This document shows, piece after piece, positions 36,172 through 45,137 of a DNA stretch of 64,000 nucleotides. The stretch lies in assembly GCF_001542625.1 (NCBI RefSeq), contig NZ_CP016279.1:5766001-5830000 (forward strand), written 5' to 3'. The stretch is from Streptomyces griseochromogenes. GTDB taxonomy: Bacteria; Actinomycetota; Actinomycetes; Streptomycetales; Streptomycetaceae. A program made the position numbers and the translations under genes. Under the pieces are notes generated by a model. The model ran no database searches. It was not told where the DNA came from and was given only the letters and a program-made list of their open reading frames with translations. Position 1 is the first letter of the stretch. The number at the start of each line of letters is the position of its first letter.

Positions 36172-36470
36172 CAGTGTCTCCTCGGTCATCCTGCTACGGC
36201 GGCTGAACAACCATTCCCGCAAGAACCAGATCTACCGAGCCTTCCCGAGGTGGGCCGCGCCGTCAGGACCATCGTCCTGCTGCGCTACCTGTCCGCCCCC
36301 GTCCTGCGCGAGCGGATCAGCCGGGCGACGAACAAAGCCGAGGCATACAACGGCTTCACCAAGTGGCTGCACTTCGGATCCCACGGCTACCTCCGCAGCC
36401 GTGACCCGGAACTCCAGGAGAAGGCCATCAAGTTCCTCGCCCTGGTCGCCAGTTCGGCGACTACGACACC
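36172..36470 (+). mobile_element. Tn3-family transposase remnant (C-terminal part)
   Basis: SSVILLRRLNNHSRKNQIYR in one frame, then after a shift near 36245 GRAVRTIVLLRYLSAPVLRE, RISRATNKAEAYNGFTKWLH and RDPELQEKAIKFLALVASSA. This is the C-terminal region of Tn3-type transposases, which normally continues about 100 residues further. The fragment lacks both ends and any terminal repeat, so it is a leftover of an old transposon. Confidence 0.8.
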
Positions 36471-36827
36471 ACCGCTCTCCACATCCCACCCGGAACCTAC
36501 GACGCAGCCTTCGCCCCTCACCAGCCCCGACATCCCCAGTCTCGGCCCACCGGCGGCGGGCGCGGCAGGTGCGGGTGAGGACCGAGGCGGCGTATGCCCC
36601 TCCTCAGCCCAGAATCATCGTCCCGCGTCCCAGGGCCATGGTCGCGCCCAACACCCCTGCACGCCGAGGATGTTGGGCGGCTCACCCCACAGACCGATCA
36701 CGCACGAGCACCAAGTCCGCCAACACTTGCCGAAACCAGGCGAGTCGCTTTGACGCGGACCTGGCGATCGTGAGCGAATCGCTCCCGTGGTTGTTCGTTT
36801 CCGAACCGGAGCGAGGAGATACTCGCC

Positions 36828-38720
36828 ATGCGATTACCACCGATACGCCCTTCGGACATGCCCCATTCCGGCGCGTCCCGTCCCAGAACTCACAGATCAC
36901 GTCTGACGGCGATGCTCGCCTCCGTGCTGCTGACCGCTGGCCTGCTGGTCGGCGCCGTGCCCGGTCCCGTCAGCCAGGCGGCCTGGGCCGACGGCGGGCC
37001 GGCGGTGCAGGACCCGGAGCCCGGAGACTCGTGGTCGTTCGCCACGTACAACATGCAGGGCTCACTCAGCGGAAGGCGCTGGACCGAGGAGGTCGGTCCA
37101 TTGACGATGCGTCACGAAATCGTCGTCCTCCAGGAGGTCGGCAGCGGTCCACCGGACGCACCTCTGCAGTACCACGGCACCGGTGAGTCGATCCCCATCC
37201 CCAATTCGTCGCCGCCGAACCTGCCGAACAGTGTGCGCCTCACCCGGTGGGAGTACGAGGGCCAGCACCGCTACGTGTACTTCCTCCAGACCGACCCGCA
37301 GCGCAGCTCCACTACGGGCCAGGACCGCTGGAGGGGCGGCCGGGTCAACCTCGCGATGGTCACCCATGCCCGCGCGGACGAGGTACGCGTCATCCGCAAC
37401 CCGCTGTACCAGGTGAACGGTCCCAACAATGCGTACCGCTACCGGCGCGTTCTGGGCCTGAGGTTCGGCCACACCGTCTACTACAACATCCACGCGCGCC
37501 CGGGAGGCAGGGACGTCCCCTTCCTGCTCAACCAGATCCGCGACGCGACCCGCCCCGGGGAGAACTGGGTCGTGACCGGCGACTTCAACACCGACATCGT
37601 CGGCCGGAACCAACAGACGGCCCGACAGATGCTCGGAGTGCGTGCCTCCGAGGAACTGGACCGGCCGGACCGCCCCACCCACCAGAGCGGTGGCGAACTG
37701 GACTACGCGATCACCCGGGGCGTGCACCGGTTCAACGCGGACATTCCCGAGGGACGTGGCCCGGACCACTACGCCGTCCACTTCGAGCCGGTCCCCACCC
37801 CCGTGCCGGCGCCGCCCGACGGCCCGGCCCCCGACTACTCGTCCGCCTTTGTGAACGCCGAGACCGGGAATGTCCTGAGCGTCACGAACAGCACCGTGAT
37901 CACCGCGCCGGACCATTACGGCGACGGGCAGCGGTTCGACATGTCCACCGTGCAGGGACACTGGTACCGCTTCAGTCAGGGCAACAGCCCCACGAGAGTG
38001 GCCGGCGGCGCCGCCACCGGCCGGGCGGCAGCTACCCAGAGGTGCCCCGGCCTGAACCCGGTGGCGCCACTGATGGTCATGCCGCGCCCGTGTGACGCGG
38101 CGGACGCCCAGTGGCGTCCCGACGAAGTCCCGGGCTCCGATGGTCCGCTGCGTTGGCACAACTCCGCTCTCCCGAACCTGTGTCTGACCGCCACCAACCG
38201 GTCGGACGCCCTTGTCATGGCACTCCCGTGCACCGACAGCCGCTCCCAGCAGTGGTGGGACGAGGCCCGTCACGTGACCTCGTGGCACGACGGTGACGAC
38301 CAGGTCCGGCTGCGCGCATCCAATGGCCTCTACCTGGCCACCCTGAACGGATGGGGGCTCGACGGAACCCCGCTGACCGGCTATGGACAATCGCTCGGCG
38401 GACGATGGGACATCCAGTACGCGAGCCCGGACTCCAACGTCGTGCGGCTCAAGTCGCGTACAGCCGACAAGTGCGCCAACGTTCCGAACACCGGTTCCGG
38501 GGCCGGTGTTCGTGTCGTGCTGCACGGCTGCATGTGGGCCGACAGCAAGGACGACGGCTCGGGCGAGCGATGGGTCGCGGAGGTCTACGCCGACGGAACC
38601 GTCCGCCTGCGCAACGAGGCCACGCACCGGTGCCTGCTGCCCACGCCTTGGGCGGGCATCCCCTTGTCGGTCGGTGTCTGCAACGACGAGGCATATCAGC
38701 GCTGGACCATCGAACGGTGA
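36828..38720 (+). CDS. Secreted CdtB-like nuclease fused to ricin-type lectin domain
   Basis: A 630-residue protein from ATG 36828 (GAGGAGA upstream). Residues 1-55 are a signal sequence (LTAMLASVLLTAGLLVGAVP). Residues about 68-320 are an endonuclease/exonuclease/phosphatase domain closest in pattern to the CdtB subunit of cytolethal distending toxin: FATYNMQGSLSGRRWTEEVG, VLQEVGSGPPDAP, GRVNLAMVTHARADEVRV and PGENWVVTGDFNTDIVGRN. The catalytic set is complete: Glu 103, His 222 (YYNIHARPGG), Asp 252/Asn 254, Asp 292 (GGELDYAI) and His 314 (GPDHYAVHF). A proline-rich linker leads to a lectin-like beta-trefoil (about 335-630) with QxW-type repeats (QQWW, YQRW) and paired cysteines, as in CdtA/CdtC. 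A strong hairpin follows. It may be a single-chain DNase toxin; the target is unknown. Confidence 0.85.
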   Translation: MRLPPIRPSDMPHSGASRPRTHRSRLTAMLASVLLTAGLLVGAVPGPVSQAAWADGGPAVQDPEPGDSWSFATYNMQGSLSGRRWTEEVGPLTMRHEIVVLQEVGSGPPDAPLQYHGTGESIPIPNSSPPNLPNSVRLTRWEYEGQHRYVYFLQTDPQRSSTTGQDRWRGGRVNLAMVTHARADEVRVIRNPLYQVNGPNNAYRYRRVLGLRFGHTVYYNIHARPGGRDVPFLLNQIRDATRPGENWVVTGDFNTDIVGRNQQTARQMLGVRASEELDRPDRPTHQSGGELDYAITRGVHRFNADIPEGRGPDHYAVHFEPVPTPVPAPPDGPAPDYSSAFVNAETGNVLSVTNSTVITAPDHYGDGQRFDMSTVQGHWYRFSQGNSPTRVAGGAATGRAAATQRCPGLNPVAPLMVMPRPCDAADAQWRPDEVPGSDGPLRWHNSALPNLCLTATNRSDALVMALPCTDSRSQQWWDEARHVTSWHDGDDQVRLRASNGLYLATLNGWGLDGTPLTGYGQSLGGRWDIQYASPDSNVVRLKSRTADKCANVPNTGSGAGVRVVLHGCMWADSKDDGSGERWVAEVYADGTVRLRNEATHRCLLPTPWAGIPLSVGVCNDEAYQRWTIER

Positions 38721-38879
38721 CCTCGGCGCCGGGCGGTGCCCGCCGGGGCGCTGTCCGCGATCGGATTCCCTCCCGGATCCCCTCCCTGATTTGAGGATCT
38801 GAGCGAAGGAGTTGTCGAGTCCGGAGGGGTCCCCGGCTTCCCGCCGAAGATCCCAGCCGGCGCGAACAGGAAATGAATG

Positions 38880-38924
38880 ACTCGTGGTGGGCGTCCAGTC
38901 GGCATCCGGACACCCACCACGAGT
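38880..38924 (+). terminator. Strong hairpin downstream of the CdtB-lectin gene
   Basis: CTCGTGGTGGGCGTCC (38881-38896) pairs with GGACACCCACCACGAG (38908-38923) with one mismatch, giving a 17-base stem including the flanking A-T pair, over an 11-base loop. A second small stem GTAGC-GGCG-GCTAC follows at 38923-38936. Confidence 0.7.
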
Positions 38925-38984
38925 AGCGGCGGCTACCTGATCCGTTGCCGTGTCTGCCGTGTATGCCGCCTGCTACGGCCCCGA

Positions 38985-39430
38985 GTCCCAGCCCCGGATT
39001 CCGGCTGCTCGGAGTGGCCCGGCCTGCAGACCGTTCGGCCCAGGATCGTCGACGGGAAGCCACAGCAGTGCCACGTCGAGGTCGCCCGAGCGCAACCGTT
39101 CCAGCGGGGCAGGTGGTGGGACTTCCCGGTGACGTGGCTTCACGTTCGGGTGAGTGGACGCGAAGAGGTCGAGGATGGGCTTGATGGGCTGTGCCATCGG
39201 CCCATGGTTCCCAGCGTCAGCGTCCCTGACACGGCGCCTGCTGCGGCGCGTGCCTTCGCGATGCCCTCCGTGATCTGCCGATAGCCGGCCGACAGGTCCT
39301 GCCGGAGCTGCTCGCCCAGCACCGTGACCAGACGTTGCGGCTGTTGCGCTCGAACAGCCGCCCGGCCGAAGTGCAGCTCCTTGGCGAGCACACGGCGTGG
39401 CCACGTCGCGGCTTCGCCGACAGGGTGACG
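38985..39430 (-). pseudogene. LysR-family regulator broken by frameshifts
   Basis: Pieces of a LysR regulator occur in three minus-strand frames. LAKELHFGRAAVRAQQPQ is from the HTH region and LFERNSRNV from the wing. VTVLGEQLRQDLSAGYRQIT, EGIAKARAAAGAVSGTLTLG and HPNVKPRHREVPPPAPLERL, then RSGDLDVALLWLPVDDP, come from the effector domain. The order is correct but frames change near 39385, 39350 and 39200. The C-terminal half of the effector domain is missing. It is not functional as read. Confidence 0.75.
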
Positions 39431-39637
39431 ATCTCATTGAAGGGGATTTCGTGATTGACATGATCGTGGTCGGCTGCGAAGCGACCGGCTTCCGTGTTCA
39501 CCACTCAGGCCGTGTGTCGCCAACAGTGGTGTCGCCCTGACTCGGCAGCGGGGCAGGGCGTAGTGATGGGAGGCTGACCACGGACGTTCACAGGTCCCGG
39601 TTGGCTGACTGTTCAGCTCCGCGCTGGCGGACACCGG

Positions 39638-40228
39638 CTAGCGCGTTTGTGCTCTGGGGCTCATCCCGGCGAAGACCGCTCGCAGGACCCGGTCGATATA
39701 GTCGTGCGTGATCGGCTGCTGCGTGATCAGGAGTCTGTAGTAGAGAGGGCCTGACAGGACATCGAACGCCAGGTCGAGGTCGAAGTCGGGCGCAAGTTCC
39801 CCCTGCTCCTTGGCCGCTTTGAGGCGCGCCAGCGTGTCGGCGGTCTGCGGTTCGATGAATCGCCGGTTGAGCGCGGTGGCGACCTCGGGGTCGTGCTGCG
39901 CTTCGCCGATGAGGGCCCGGTACAGCGGCCCCCAGGGGGGCTGGTCCAGCAGGTCGACCGCCTTGGTTATCACCTCGCGCAAGTCGGCCACGACGTCGCC
40001 GGTGTTGGGGTGGCTCAGGTCCTCGGTGCTCAGAGTGAGGACCGAGTCGAGGAAGAGCAGGCCCCGGGAGGGCCAGCGGCGGTAGACCGTGTGTTTGCCG
40101 ACGCCGGCCCTGGTCGCGACCGCCTCGATGCTCAGCTTGGCATAGCCGACCTCCAGGGCCAGGTCGAGCGCGGCCCTCATGATCGCTTCGGTTCGGTTGT
40201 CGTTACGACTGGCGCGACGATCGGTCAT
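39638..40228 (-). CDS. TetR-family regulator divergent from flavin monooxygenase
   Basis: A 196-residue protein. The HTH is EVGYAKLSIEAVATRAGVGK then HTVYRRWPSRGLLFLDS, with the 'VGK.T.YRRWPS' motif of TetR proteins. The C-terminal domain (TetR_C type with LYRALIGEAQHDPEVATALN) is complete. Two GGCACG-based palindromes fill the 145-base region before the divergent monooxygenase gene, so it probably represses that gene and itself and is released by the enzyme's substrate. Confidence 0.92.
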   Translation of the reverse strand: MTDRRASRNDNRTEAIMRAALDLALEVGYAKLSIEAVATRAGVGKHTVYRRWPSRGLLFLDSVLTLSTEDLSHPNTGDVVADLREVITKAVDLLDQPPWGPLYRALIGEAQHDPEVATALNRRFIEPQTADTLARLKAAKEQGELAPDFDLDLAFDVLSGPLYYRLLITQQPITHDYIDRVLRAVFAGMSPRAQTR

Positions 40229-40245
40229 GCCACCACCTTAACGGC

Positions 40246-40326
40246 ACGGCACGTGCCGTATTGACAGGAGGCTGTCCTGTTGATCAGACTCCCGATCGGC
40301 ATGGCACGGCCCGTGCCGTGCCGATC
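40246..40326. promoter_or_regulatory. Two palindromic TetR operators and a promoter element
   Basis: A perfect 14-base palindrome ACGGCACGTGCCGT (40246-40259) lies next to TTGACA (40261-40266), a good -35 element for the rightward gene. A near-perfect 33-base palindrome at 40294-40326 (core GGCACGG-C-CCGTGCC, one mismatched pair in the arms) follows. Both share the GGCACG/CGTGCC half-site. Confidence 0.7.
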
Positions 40327-40373
40327 TGCTTGTTCAGTCAGCCGCCGAAAGACTGTGGGGGAAGTGGCCAGTG

Positions 40374-41900
40374 ATGGACGCCGATGTGATCATTGTGGGT
40401 GCCGGCCCGACCGGCCTGATGTTGGCCGGTGAACTGCGTTTGGCCGGTGTGCGGCCGCTGGTGCTGGAGCGGCAGCCGCAGCGCCGGAACACGCCCAAGG
40501 CCGGTGGTCTTGGCGGGCAGATCCTTCGACTGCTGGGCTACCGGGGCTTGCTGGAACGCTTCGAAGCAGCATGCACCGACCCCGTCCCGGCTCCCCGGTT
40601 CCCGTTCGGCGGTGTGCATCTGGACTTCACGCAGCTCGCAGATCCACCGATGCACGCCCTGCCGCTGCCGCAACCGAGGCTTGAGCGGCTCCTCGAAGAA
40701 CGCGCCGGCGAACTCGGTGTCGACATCAGCCACGGACACGAGGTGGCCGGGATGAGCCAGGACGATGCCGCGGTGATCGTGGACGTGCGCGGCCCGGACG
40801 GGCCGTACCGGGTAACCGCCCGCTACCTGGTGGGGTGCGACGGTGCACGCAGCCGGGTCCGTGACGGAGCCGGCATTCCGTTCCTCGGCACCACCTACCC
40901 GGAAGTCAACCGACTGGCCCAGTTCACCTTGCCCGACACGGTGACCGTGCTCGCCAACGGTGATCTCGATGTCCCCGGCTCCGGCACGATCCGCGCCGGT
41001 TTCACACGGACGGACCGAGGTCTGTTCGGACTCGGCACGTCGCCGGCCTCCAAGGTTGTCTCGCTCTACACCACTGAAGACGAGGGCATCGAATACGACG
41101 ACGACACACCCATGACCGTGACCGAACTCCAGGACAGCATCCGCCGCGTACTCGGCGCGGACCTGCCCTTGGAGGAACCGCTTCGGCTGTCGCGGTTCAC
41201 CTTCAAGGCTCGGCAGGCCGAGCGCTACCGCGACGGGCGGATCCTGCTGGCCGGCGACGCGGCGCATCTGTTTCCCGCCACCGGCGTGGCACTCAACGCC
41301 GGCATGCTCGACGCGGTCAACCTGGCCTGGAAGCTGGCCGCCGACATCCACGGCTGGGCACCAGCCGGTCTGCTGGACACCTACCACGACGAACGCAGCC
41401 TCGCCGGGGCCCGCACCATGCTGCACACCCAAGCTCAGGTGGCGCTGCGGCGCGGGTACGACCCAGCCGCCGAAGCACTTCGCCAAGTCTTCCAGGAACT
41501 GCTCGTCGACGAGCAACCGTTGCACCGCATGGGAGCGCTCGTCGCCGGCACCGACATCCGGTACCCGATGCCCGGCTCCCATCACCACCCGTCGGCCGGC
41601 ACCTTCGCAGCCGACCTCACCCTGCACACCGACCAGGGCACCACCAGCGTCGCCGAACTCATGCGCACCGCACGGCCCATCTTCTTGGACCTCGCCGACC
41701 GTCCAGAGCTCCGCGAGACCGCTGATGACTGGGGGCAACGCGTCGAGGTCCACACCGCCAAGACCGACGATCGACCGGTCGATGCGCTCCTGATCCGTCC
41801 GGACGCGCACATCGCCTGGGCCGCGACCACAGACGAACCAGCCGACAGCGCCGTACCCGCGCTACGAGAGGCGCTCAGTGGCTGGTTCGGCACTCCCTGA
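40374..41900 (+). CDS. FAD-dependent aromatic monooxygenase (PHBH/RdmE-like)
   Basis: A 508-residue class A flavoprotein monooxygenase. The N-terminal dinucleotide fold is VIIVGAGPTGLMLAGELRLA; the DG motif is RYLVGCDGARSRVRDGAGIP; the GD motif is GRILLAGDAAHLFPATGVAL, followed by NAGMLDAVNLAWKLAADIHG. The C-terminal thioredoxin-like domain (SVAELMRTARPIFLDLADRP) is the kind found in polyketide and antibiotic hydroxylases and in resistance monooxygenases. GTG 40371 directly precedes ATG 40374, so the start is uncertain by one codon. It probably hydroxylates an aromatic natural product or drug under TetR control. Confidence 0.9.
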   Translation: MDADVIIVGAGPTGLMLAGELRLAGVRPLVLERQPQRRNTPKAGGLGGQILRLLGYRGLLERFEAACTDPVPAPRFPFGGVHLDFTQLADPPMHALPLPQPRLERLLEERAGELGVDISHGHEVAGMSQDDAAVIVDVRGPDGPYRVTARYLVGCDGARSRVRDGAGIPFLGTTYPEVNRLAQFTLPDTVTVLANGDLDVPGSGTIRAGFTRTDRGLFGLGTSPASKVVSLYTTEDEGIEYDDDTPMTVTELQDSIRRVLGADLPLEEPLRLSRFTFKARQAERYRDGRILLAGDAAHLFPATGVALNAGMLDAVNLAWKLAADIHGWAPAGLLDTYHDERSLAGARTMLHTQAQVALRRGYDPAAEALRQVFQELLVDEQPLHRMGALVAGTDIRYPMPGSHHHPSAGTFAADLTLHTDQGTTSVAELMRTARPIFLDLADRPELRETADDWGQRVEVHTAKTDDRPVDALLIRPDAHIAWAATTDEPADSAVPALREALSGWFGTP

Positions 41901-42038
41901 GCACGACAAACCGATCACCGATGTCTGATGGCGCAGGCAGGGCGCCCACCTGGCTATGCGGATGACTGTCACGTCCCCCACCACGGCCCGACGTCCTCCA
42001 CGCCCGAACTCATGCCTGCAGAAAGGAAGCAATTCGTG

Positions 42039-42686
42039 ATGTCCCCTGTTCCCGCCGACCCGACCGTGGTGCATCCGATGCCCGAACAGCCGCGGGTGGT
42101 GCTGCTGAAGCCGCTGATCACCTCGCCGCTGATCGAGGTCGGAGAGTTCTCCTACTACGACGACCCCGACGATCCGACCGCCTTCGAGACCCGCAACGTG
42201 CTGTACCACTACGGTCCGGAAAAGCTGGTCATCGGGAAGTTCTGCGCGCTGGGCGAGGGCGTGCGGTTCATCATGAACGGCGCCAACCACCGCATGGACG
42301 GCCCCTCGACGTTCCCCTTCCCCATCATGGGCAACTCATGGGCCGAACACTTCGACCTGATCACGGGCCTGGAGGGGCGGGGTGACACCGTGGTCGGCCA
42401 TGACGTCTGGTTCGGCTACCGGGCCATGGTGATGCCCGGGGTCCGCATCGGCCACGGAGCGATCATCGCTTCCGGCTCCGTCGTCGTCGATGACGTCCCC
42501 GACTACGGCATCGTCGGCGGCAACCCCGCTCGTCTCATCCGCCGCCGCTACAGCGACGCCGACATCGACCGCCTGCTAGCCGTGGCCTGGTGGGACTGGC
42601 CGCTCCAGCACATCACCGAACACGTCCGCACGATCATGTCCGGCAGCATCGACGACCTGGTGAACGCGGTGCCCCCGCTTCGGTGA
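42039..42686 (+). CDS. CatB/Vat-type xenobiotic O-acetyltransferase
   Basis: A 215-residue left-handed beta-helix acetyltransferase. GTG 42036 is an equally possible start (AAAGGAAG upstream). The hexapeptide region VVGHDVWFGYRAMVMPGVRI then GHGAIIASGSVVVDDVPDYG and IVGGNPARLIRRRY is characteristic, as is the catalytic-histidine segment FIMNGANHRMDGPSTFPFPI. Family members acetylate chloramphenicol or streptogramin A, or unknown substrates. It lies 138 bases after the monooxygenase and may be co-expressed. Whether it confers antibiotic resistance cannot be told from sequence. Confidence 0.9.
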   Translation: MSPVPADPTVVHPMPEQPRVVLLKPLITSPLIEVGEFSYYDDPDDPTAFETRNVLYHYGPEKLVIGKFCALGEGVRFIMNGANHRMDGPSTFPFPIMGNSWAEHFDLITGLEGRGDTVVGHDVWFGYRAMVMPGVRIGHGAIIASGSVVVDDVPDYGIVGGNPARLIRRRYSDADIDRLLAVAWWDWPLQHITEHVRTIMSGSIDDLVNAVPPLR

Positions 42687-42739
42687 TCCCCCGCATTCCA
42701 ACACTTCACCATTCCCGCACCCCGGAATCGAGCCCTCAT

Positions 42740-42925
42740 GACCGACAAACGCTCGACGGTCGCCAGGGCACCTTCGTCATTCAGCACTGGGGGCTGGCCG
42801 ATGGAGCCGACCAGAGCAGTGAAGGAAGTATCGTCCCGAACCCCGGGACGGGAGAACTCGTCGGGATCGCCGGTCGCGCGATGGAGAGCGACTTCCAAGA
42901 GCTCACGCTGGCCTACACATTGTGA
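42740..42925 (+). pseudogene. C-terminal remnant of a DUF3224 protein
   Basis: The frame reads LDGRQGTFVIQHWGLADGAD then QSSEGSIVPNPGTGELVGIA and a C-terminus ESDFQELTLAYTL. This matches the end of DUF3224 domains (GTFV.QH.G... VP.SGTGEL.GI.G...TLEYTL). The N-terminal half and start codon are missing. Confidence 0.6.
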
Positions 42926-43301
42926 GATTTCGGCGCCCATGATTCTTCTCCTGGTCAACCGCTTGGCTTGGCCGTGCCGAGCAACTGCCGGCACGTGCTG
43001 TACGCGAGCAGAGGCACTCCGTGACAGGCCGCCTCGGCGCGACCACTGTCCGGTCATGGTCCACTCCCCGCGACCTGCAGTCGAAGTCCGACCGCTGAGC
43101 CGAAACTCTCCGGTCCCGAGCAGTCACCACCCGTAGGTGCGGATCTCTTGACGCTTGAGTGTGTGGACGTCCATCGCAGGGTTCCGGTGGCTGCTGCTGA
43201 TCATTGCTCAAGGGGAGGCACGGTCGGGAGAGCACCGTCCCGGCCTGGCGCACACTGTAAGGAGAAGGATGTGTGTCATGAGCTGCACGTGGAGGTTAGC
43301 C
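42926..43301. other. Intergenic region without supported gene
   Basis: Short open frames only; it contains the upstream region of the SRPBCC gene. Confidence 0.4.
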
Positions 43302-43727
43302 ATGAGCACCCTCGAACTTCACGTCGATGTCGGAGTTCCGATCGACACTGCCTGGGAGAATCTTCACCAGGTGGAGAACTATCCGCACTTCGTAGACGGA
43401 GTGCGGGGCGCGCGTACGGAGGCGGGGGGCCGAGCGCATCTGGAGGTCGACGCGGGCGGCCGGGCCCGGGACGTCGAGGCCGAGGTTTCCGACCGCGGCG
43501 AGCGCGTGATGGAGTGGCTCAGCGTGGGCGCCCCAGAGCTGGCGGGTTCCTTTTCGCTTCAGCCGCTCGACAAGAATCACACCCGCATCCAGGCCCGGCT
43601 GGAGTACGACCCCGGCAGCGTCCGGGACACCTTCGGCGGGCCGAAGGGGTTCGCCCAGACGAACGCGATCGAGCGGCTCGTCCGCAGCGATCTGGAGCAC
43701 TTCAAGGAGTACGTGGAACGAGGGTGA
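43302..43727 (+). CDS. SRPBCC-family (cyclase/dehydrase-type) protein
   Basis: A 141-residue protein; ATG 43302 is chosen for its ideal GGAGG site, although the frame extends to 43155. The START-like fold is evident: STLELHVDVGVPIDTAWENL, HQVENYPHFVDGVRGARTEA, EVSDRGERVMEWLSVG and LQPLDKNHTRIQARLEYDPG, then VRSDLEHFKEYVERG. Such proteins bind hydrophobic ligands; stand-alone members in Streptomyces are often general stress or polyketide-cyclase-like proteins. Substrate unknown. Confidence 0.85.
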   Translation: MSTLELHVDVGVPIDTAWENLHQVENYPHFVDGVRGARTEAGGRAHLEVDAGGRARDVEAEVSDRGERVMEWLSVGAPELAGSFSLQPLDKNHTRIQARLEYDPGSVRDTFGGPKGFAQTNAIERLVRSDLEHFKEYVERG

Positions 43728-43776
43728 ACGGCATGATCGCGGTGGGCACGACTACGTAAGGCAGCCGGTACCGCCG

Positions 43777-44055
43777 TCAGATTTCGATCACGGCATCGCA
43801 GTCCGGGCAGACCACGGATGCATACTCCGCGGGGTACCAGGGCGCCCCAGGCCGTTCGGAGGGCGTCCAGGAGGCCGTCTCCATGGCGAAGGTGTCCTTG
43901 CCACAGAGGGTGCGCGGTCCGGCAACGGTGCGCGACCCCGGTGCAGCCGGTGCCACGTGCACCTTGCGGACACGCCGTTCCGCTCCACCCGACGGCACTG
44001 GAGAGAAGCGCGCTGCCGTCGGCTTTTCGAGTTCGTAGACGACGATCTCGCTCAT
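43777..44055 (-). CDS. Small hypothetical protein with Cys motifs
   Basis: A 92-residue protein from ATG 44055 (MSEIVVYELEKPTAARFSPV). It contains TLCGKDTFAM and a C-terminal CPDCDAVIEI, three cysteines that could form a metal site with upstream residues. It resembles small conserved actinobacterial hypothetical proteins. It faces the SRPBCC gene. Confidence 0.6.
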   Translation of the reverse strand: MSEIVVYELEKPTAARFSPVPSGGAERRVRKVHVAPAAPGSRTVAGPRTLCGKDTFAMETASWTPSERPGAPWYPAEYASVVCPDCDAVIEI

Positions 44056-44184
44056 ATCTCTACCGTAGGCGGTCGCGCGGCCGAACCGCCCACCGTCAGG
44101 CGAGAGGGCTGCGAACGGCGGCAGGGGCGGGCTCTCTCCTGAGGTCTCCGGTGATCTCCAAGGGCTGCGCTGTTCCCGTGATCC

Positions 44185-44340
44185 AGGTGGAACGGAAGCG
44201 ACGTCGCCCAGCTGCTGCCCCTGCTCGATGCCATCCCGTCGGTCCACAACCGAACGGGGCGTCCGCGCCTCGAGCCCGTCTCGCTCTTCACCACCCGAGG
44301 CCACGACCACGACGCGGCCTGCATGCACAGCCGGTCGCCC
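44185..44340 (+). mobile_element. IS5-family transposase fragment
   Basis: The plus-strand frame DVAQLLPLLDAIPSVHNRTG then RPRLEPVSLFTTRGHDHD aligns with the middle of the IS5-type transposase at 58467-59284 (NDVTQLLPLLDKVPPVAGVV, RPDALLADRGYDHD). The catalytic aspartate region is altered (TTRGHDHD for ADRGYDHD), and both ends are missing. An old remnant. Confidence 0.65.
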
Positions 44341-45137
44341 ACCAGCCTCGGGCCGGGCGCCTTCTGCGGCCACGGCGGCAGCAACAGCCCGATCAGCGCC
44401 CACAAGTCGCGTCCGCGGTTCCATGGCCCACTCCCCCACAGCTCACGAACGGCGTGATCGTCGTACTGGTCATGGCCGACCAGCACACCGCAGCACGATC
44501 GTGTCATGAGCTCTGAGGGCGGGCCCCGCTCTTGAGCTGGTCCGATGCGGTCAGAGCACCACGCAAGGGTTCGAGGGAACTCCTAACACGGCAAGTGGAT
44601 GTGCAGCATTCCATACGCTTTGACATACTGATTGGTGCGAGCGTAGGCGCCACTCGGCAGGTGGTTGGGCATGAGAACTCGCATCCCAACAGGCCCTTGA
44701 AGAAGTGCTCTACACCAATGCCCAGCTCGACTTGAGATACGGTCCTTTCACCGGGCGGGAAAAGAGCAGCGTCGGTGAGTCGAATGCGGTCAACTCAACG
44801 TCGACGTACGTCGCTGTCCCATGCTTGGTTGCCAATGCACCGAGATCTGGTGGGGACTTCGCGAACCGCTTTCGGTTCACCACAGAGGGCACCCAGTGCC
44901 GGACGAGTCCATTCAGCTCATCGCCGTTATGGAGCGGGAGGAGCTGAGCCTCTGTGCAGAGGACTCCACATTGAAGGTTGCTCTGATAAACCCTCGCGAA
45001 TGAGTTTGCTGCTCATCCGGCCGGTCACACCCCGTACCGAGGTCAAACTCTGTGACTTGTTCATCTCCAAGAGAGTCAAGTGATCCGGGCCCGACGCCCT
45101 GGTGATCCAGCGAGTCCGGCGGCCGGAAGGATGCTTC
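44341..45137. other. Interval of relatively low GC with unrecognised small frames
   Basis: Base composition is visibly less GC-rich from about 44570 to 45060 than in neighbouring genes. Several frames of 60-80 codons exist (for example 44821-45003 plus and 44710-44892 minus) but none matches a family, and starts are poor. It may be acquired DNA with a decayed gene. Confidence 0.3.
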
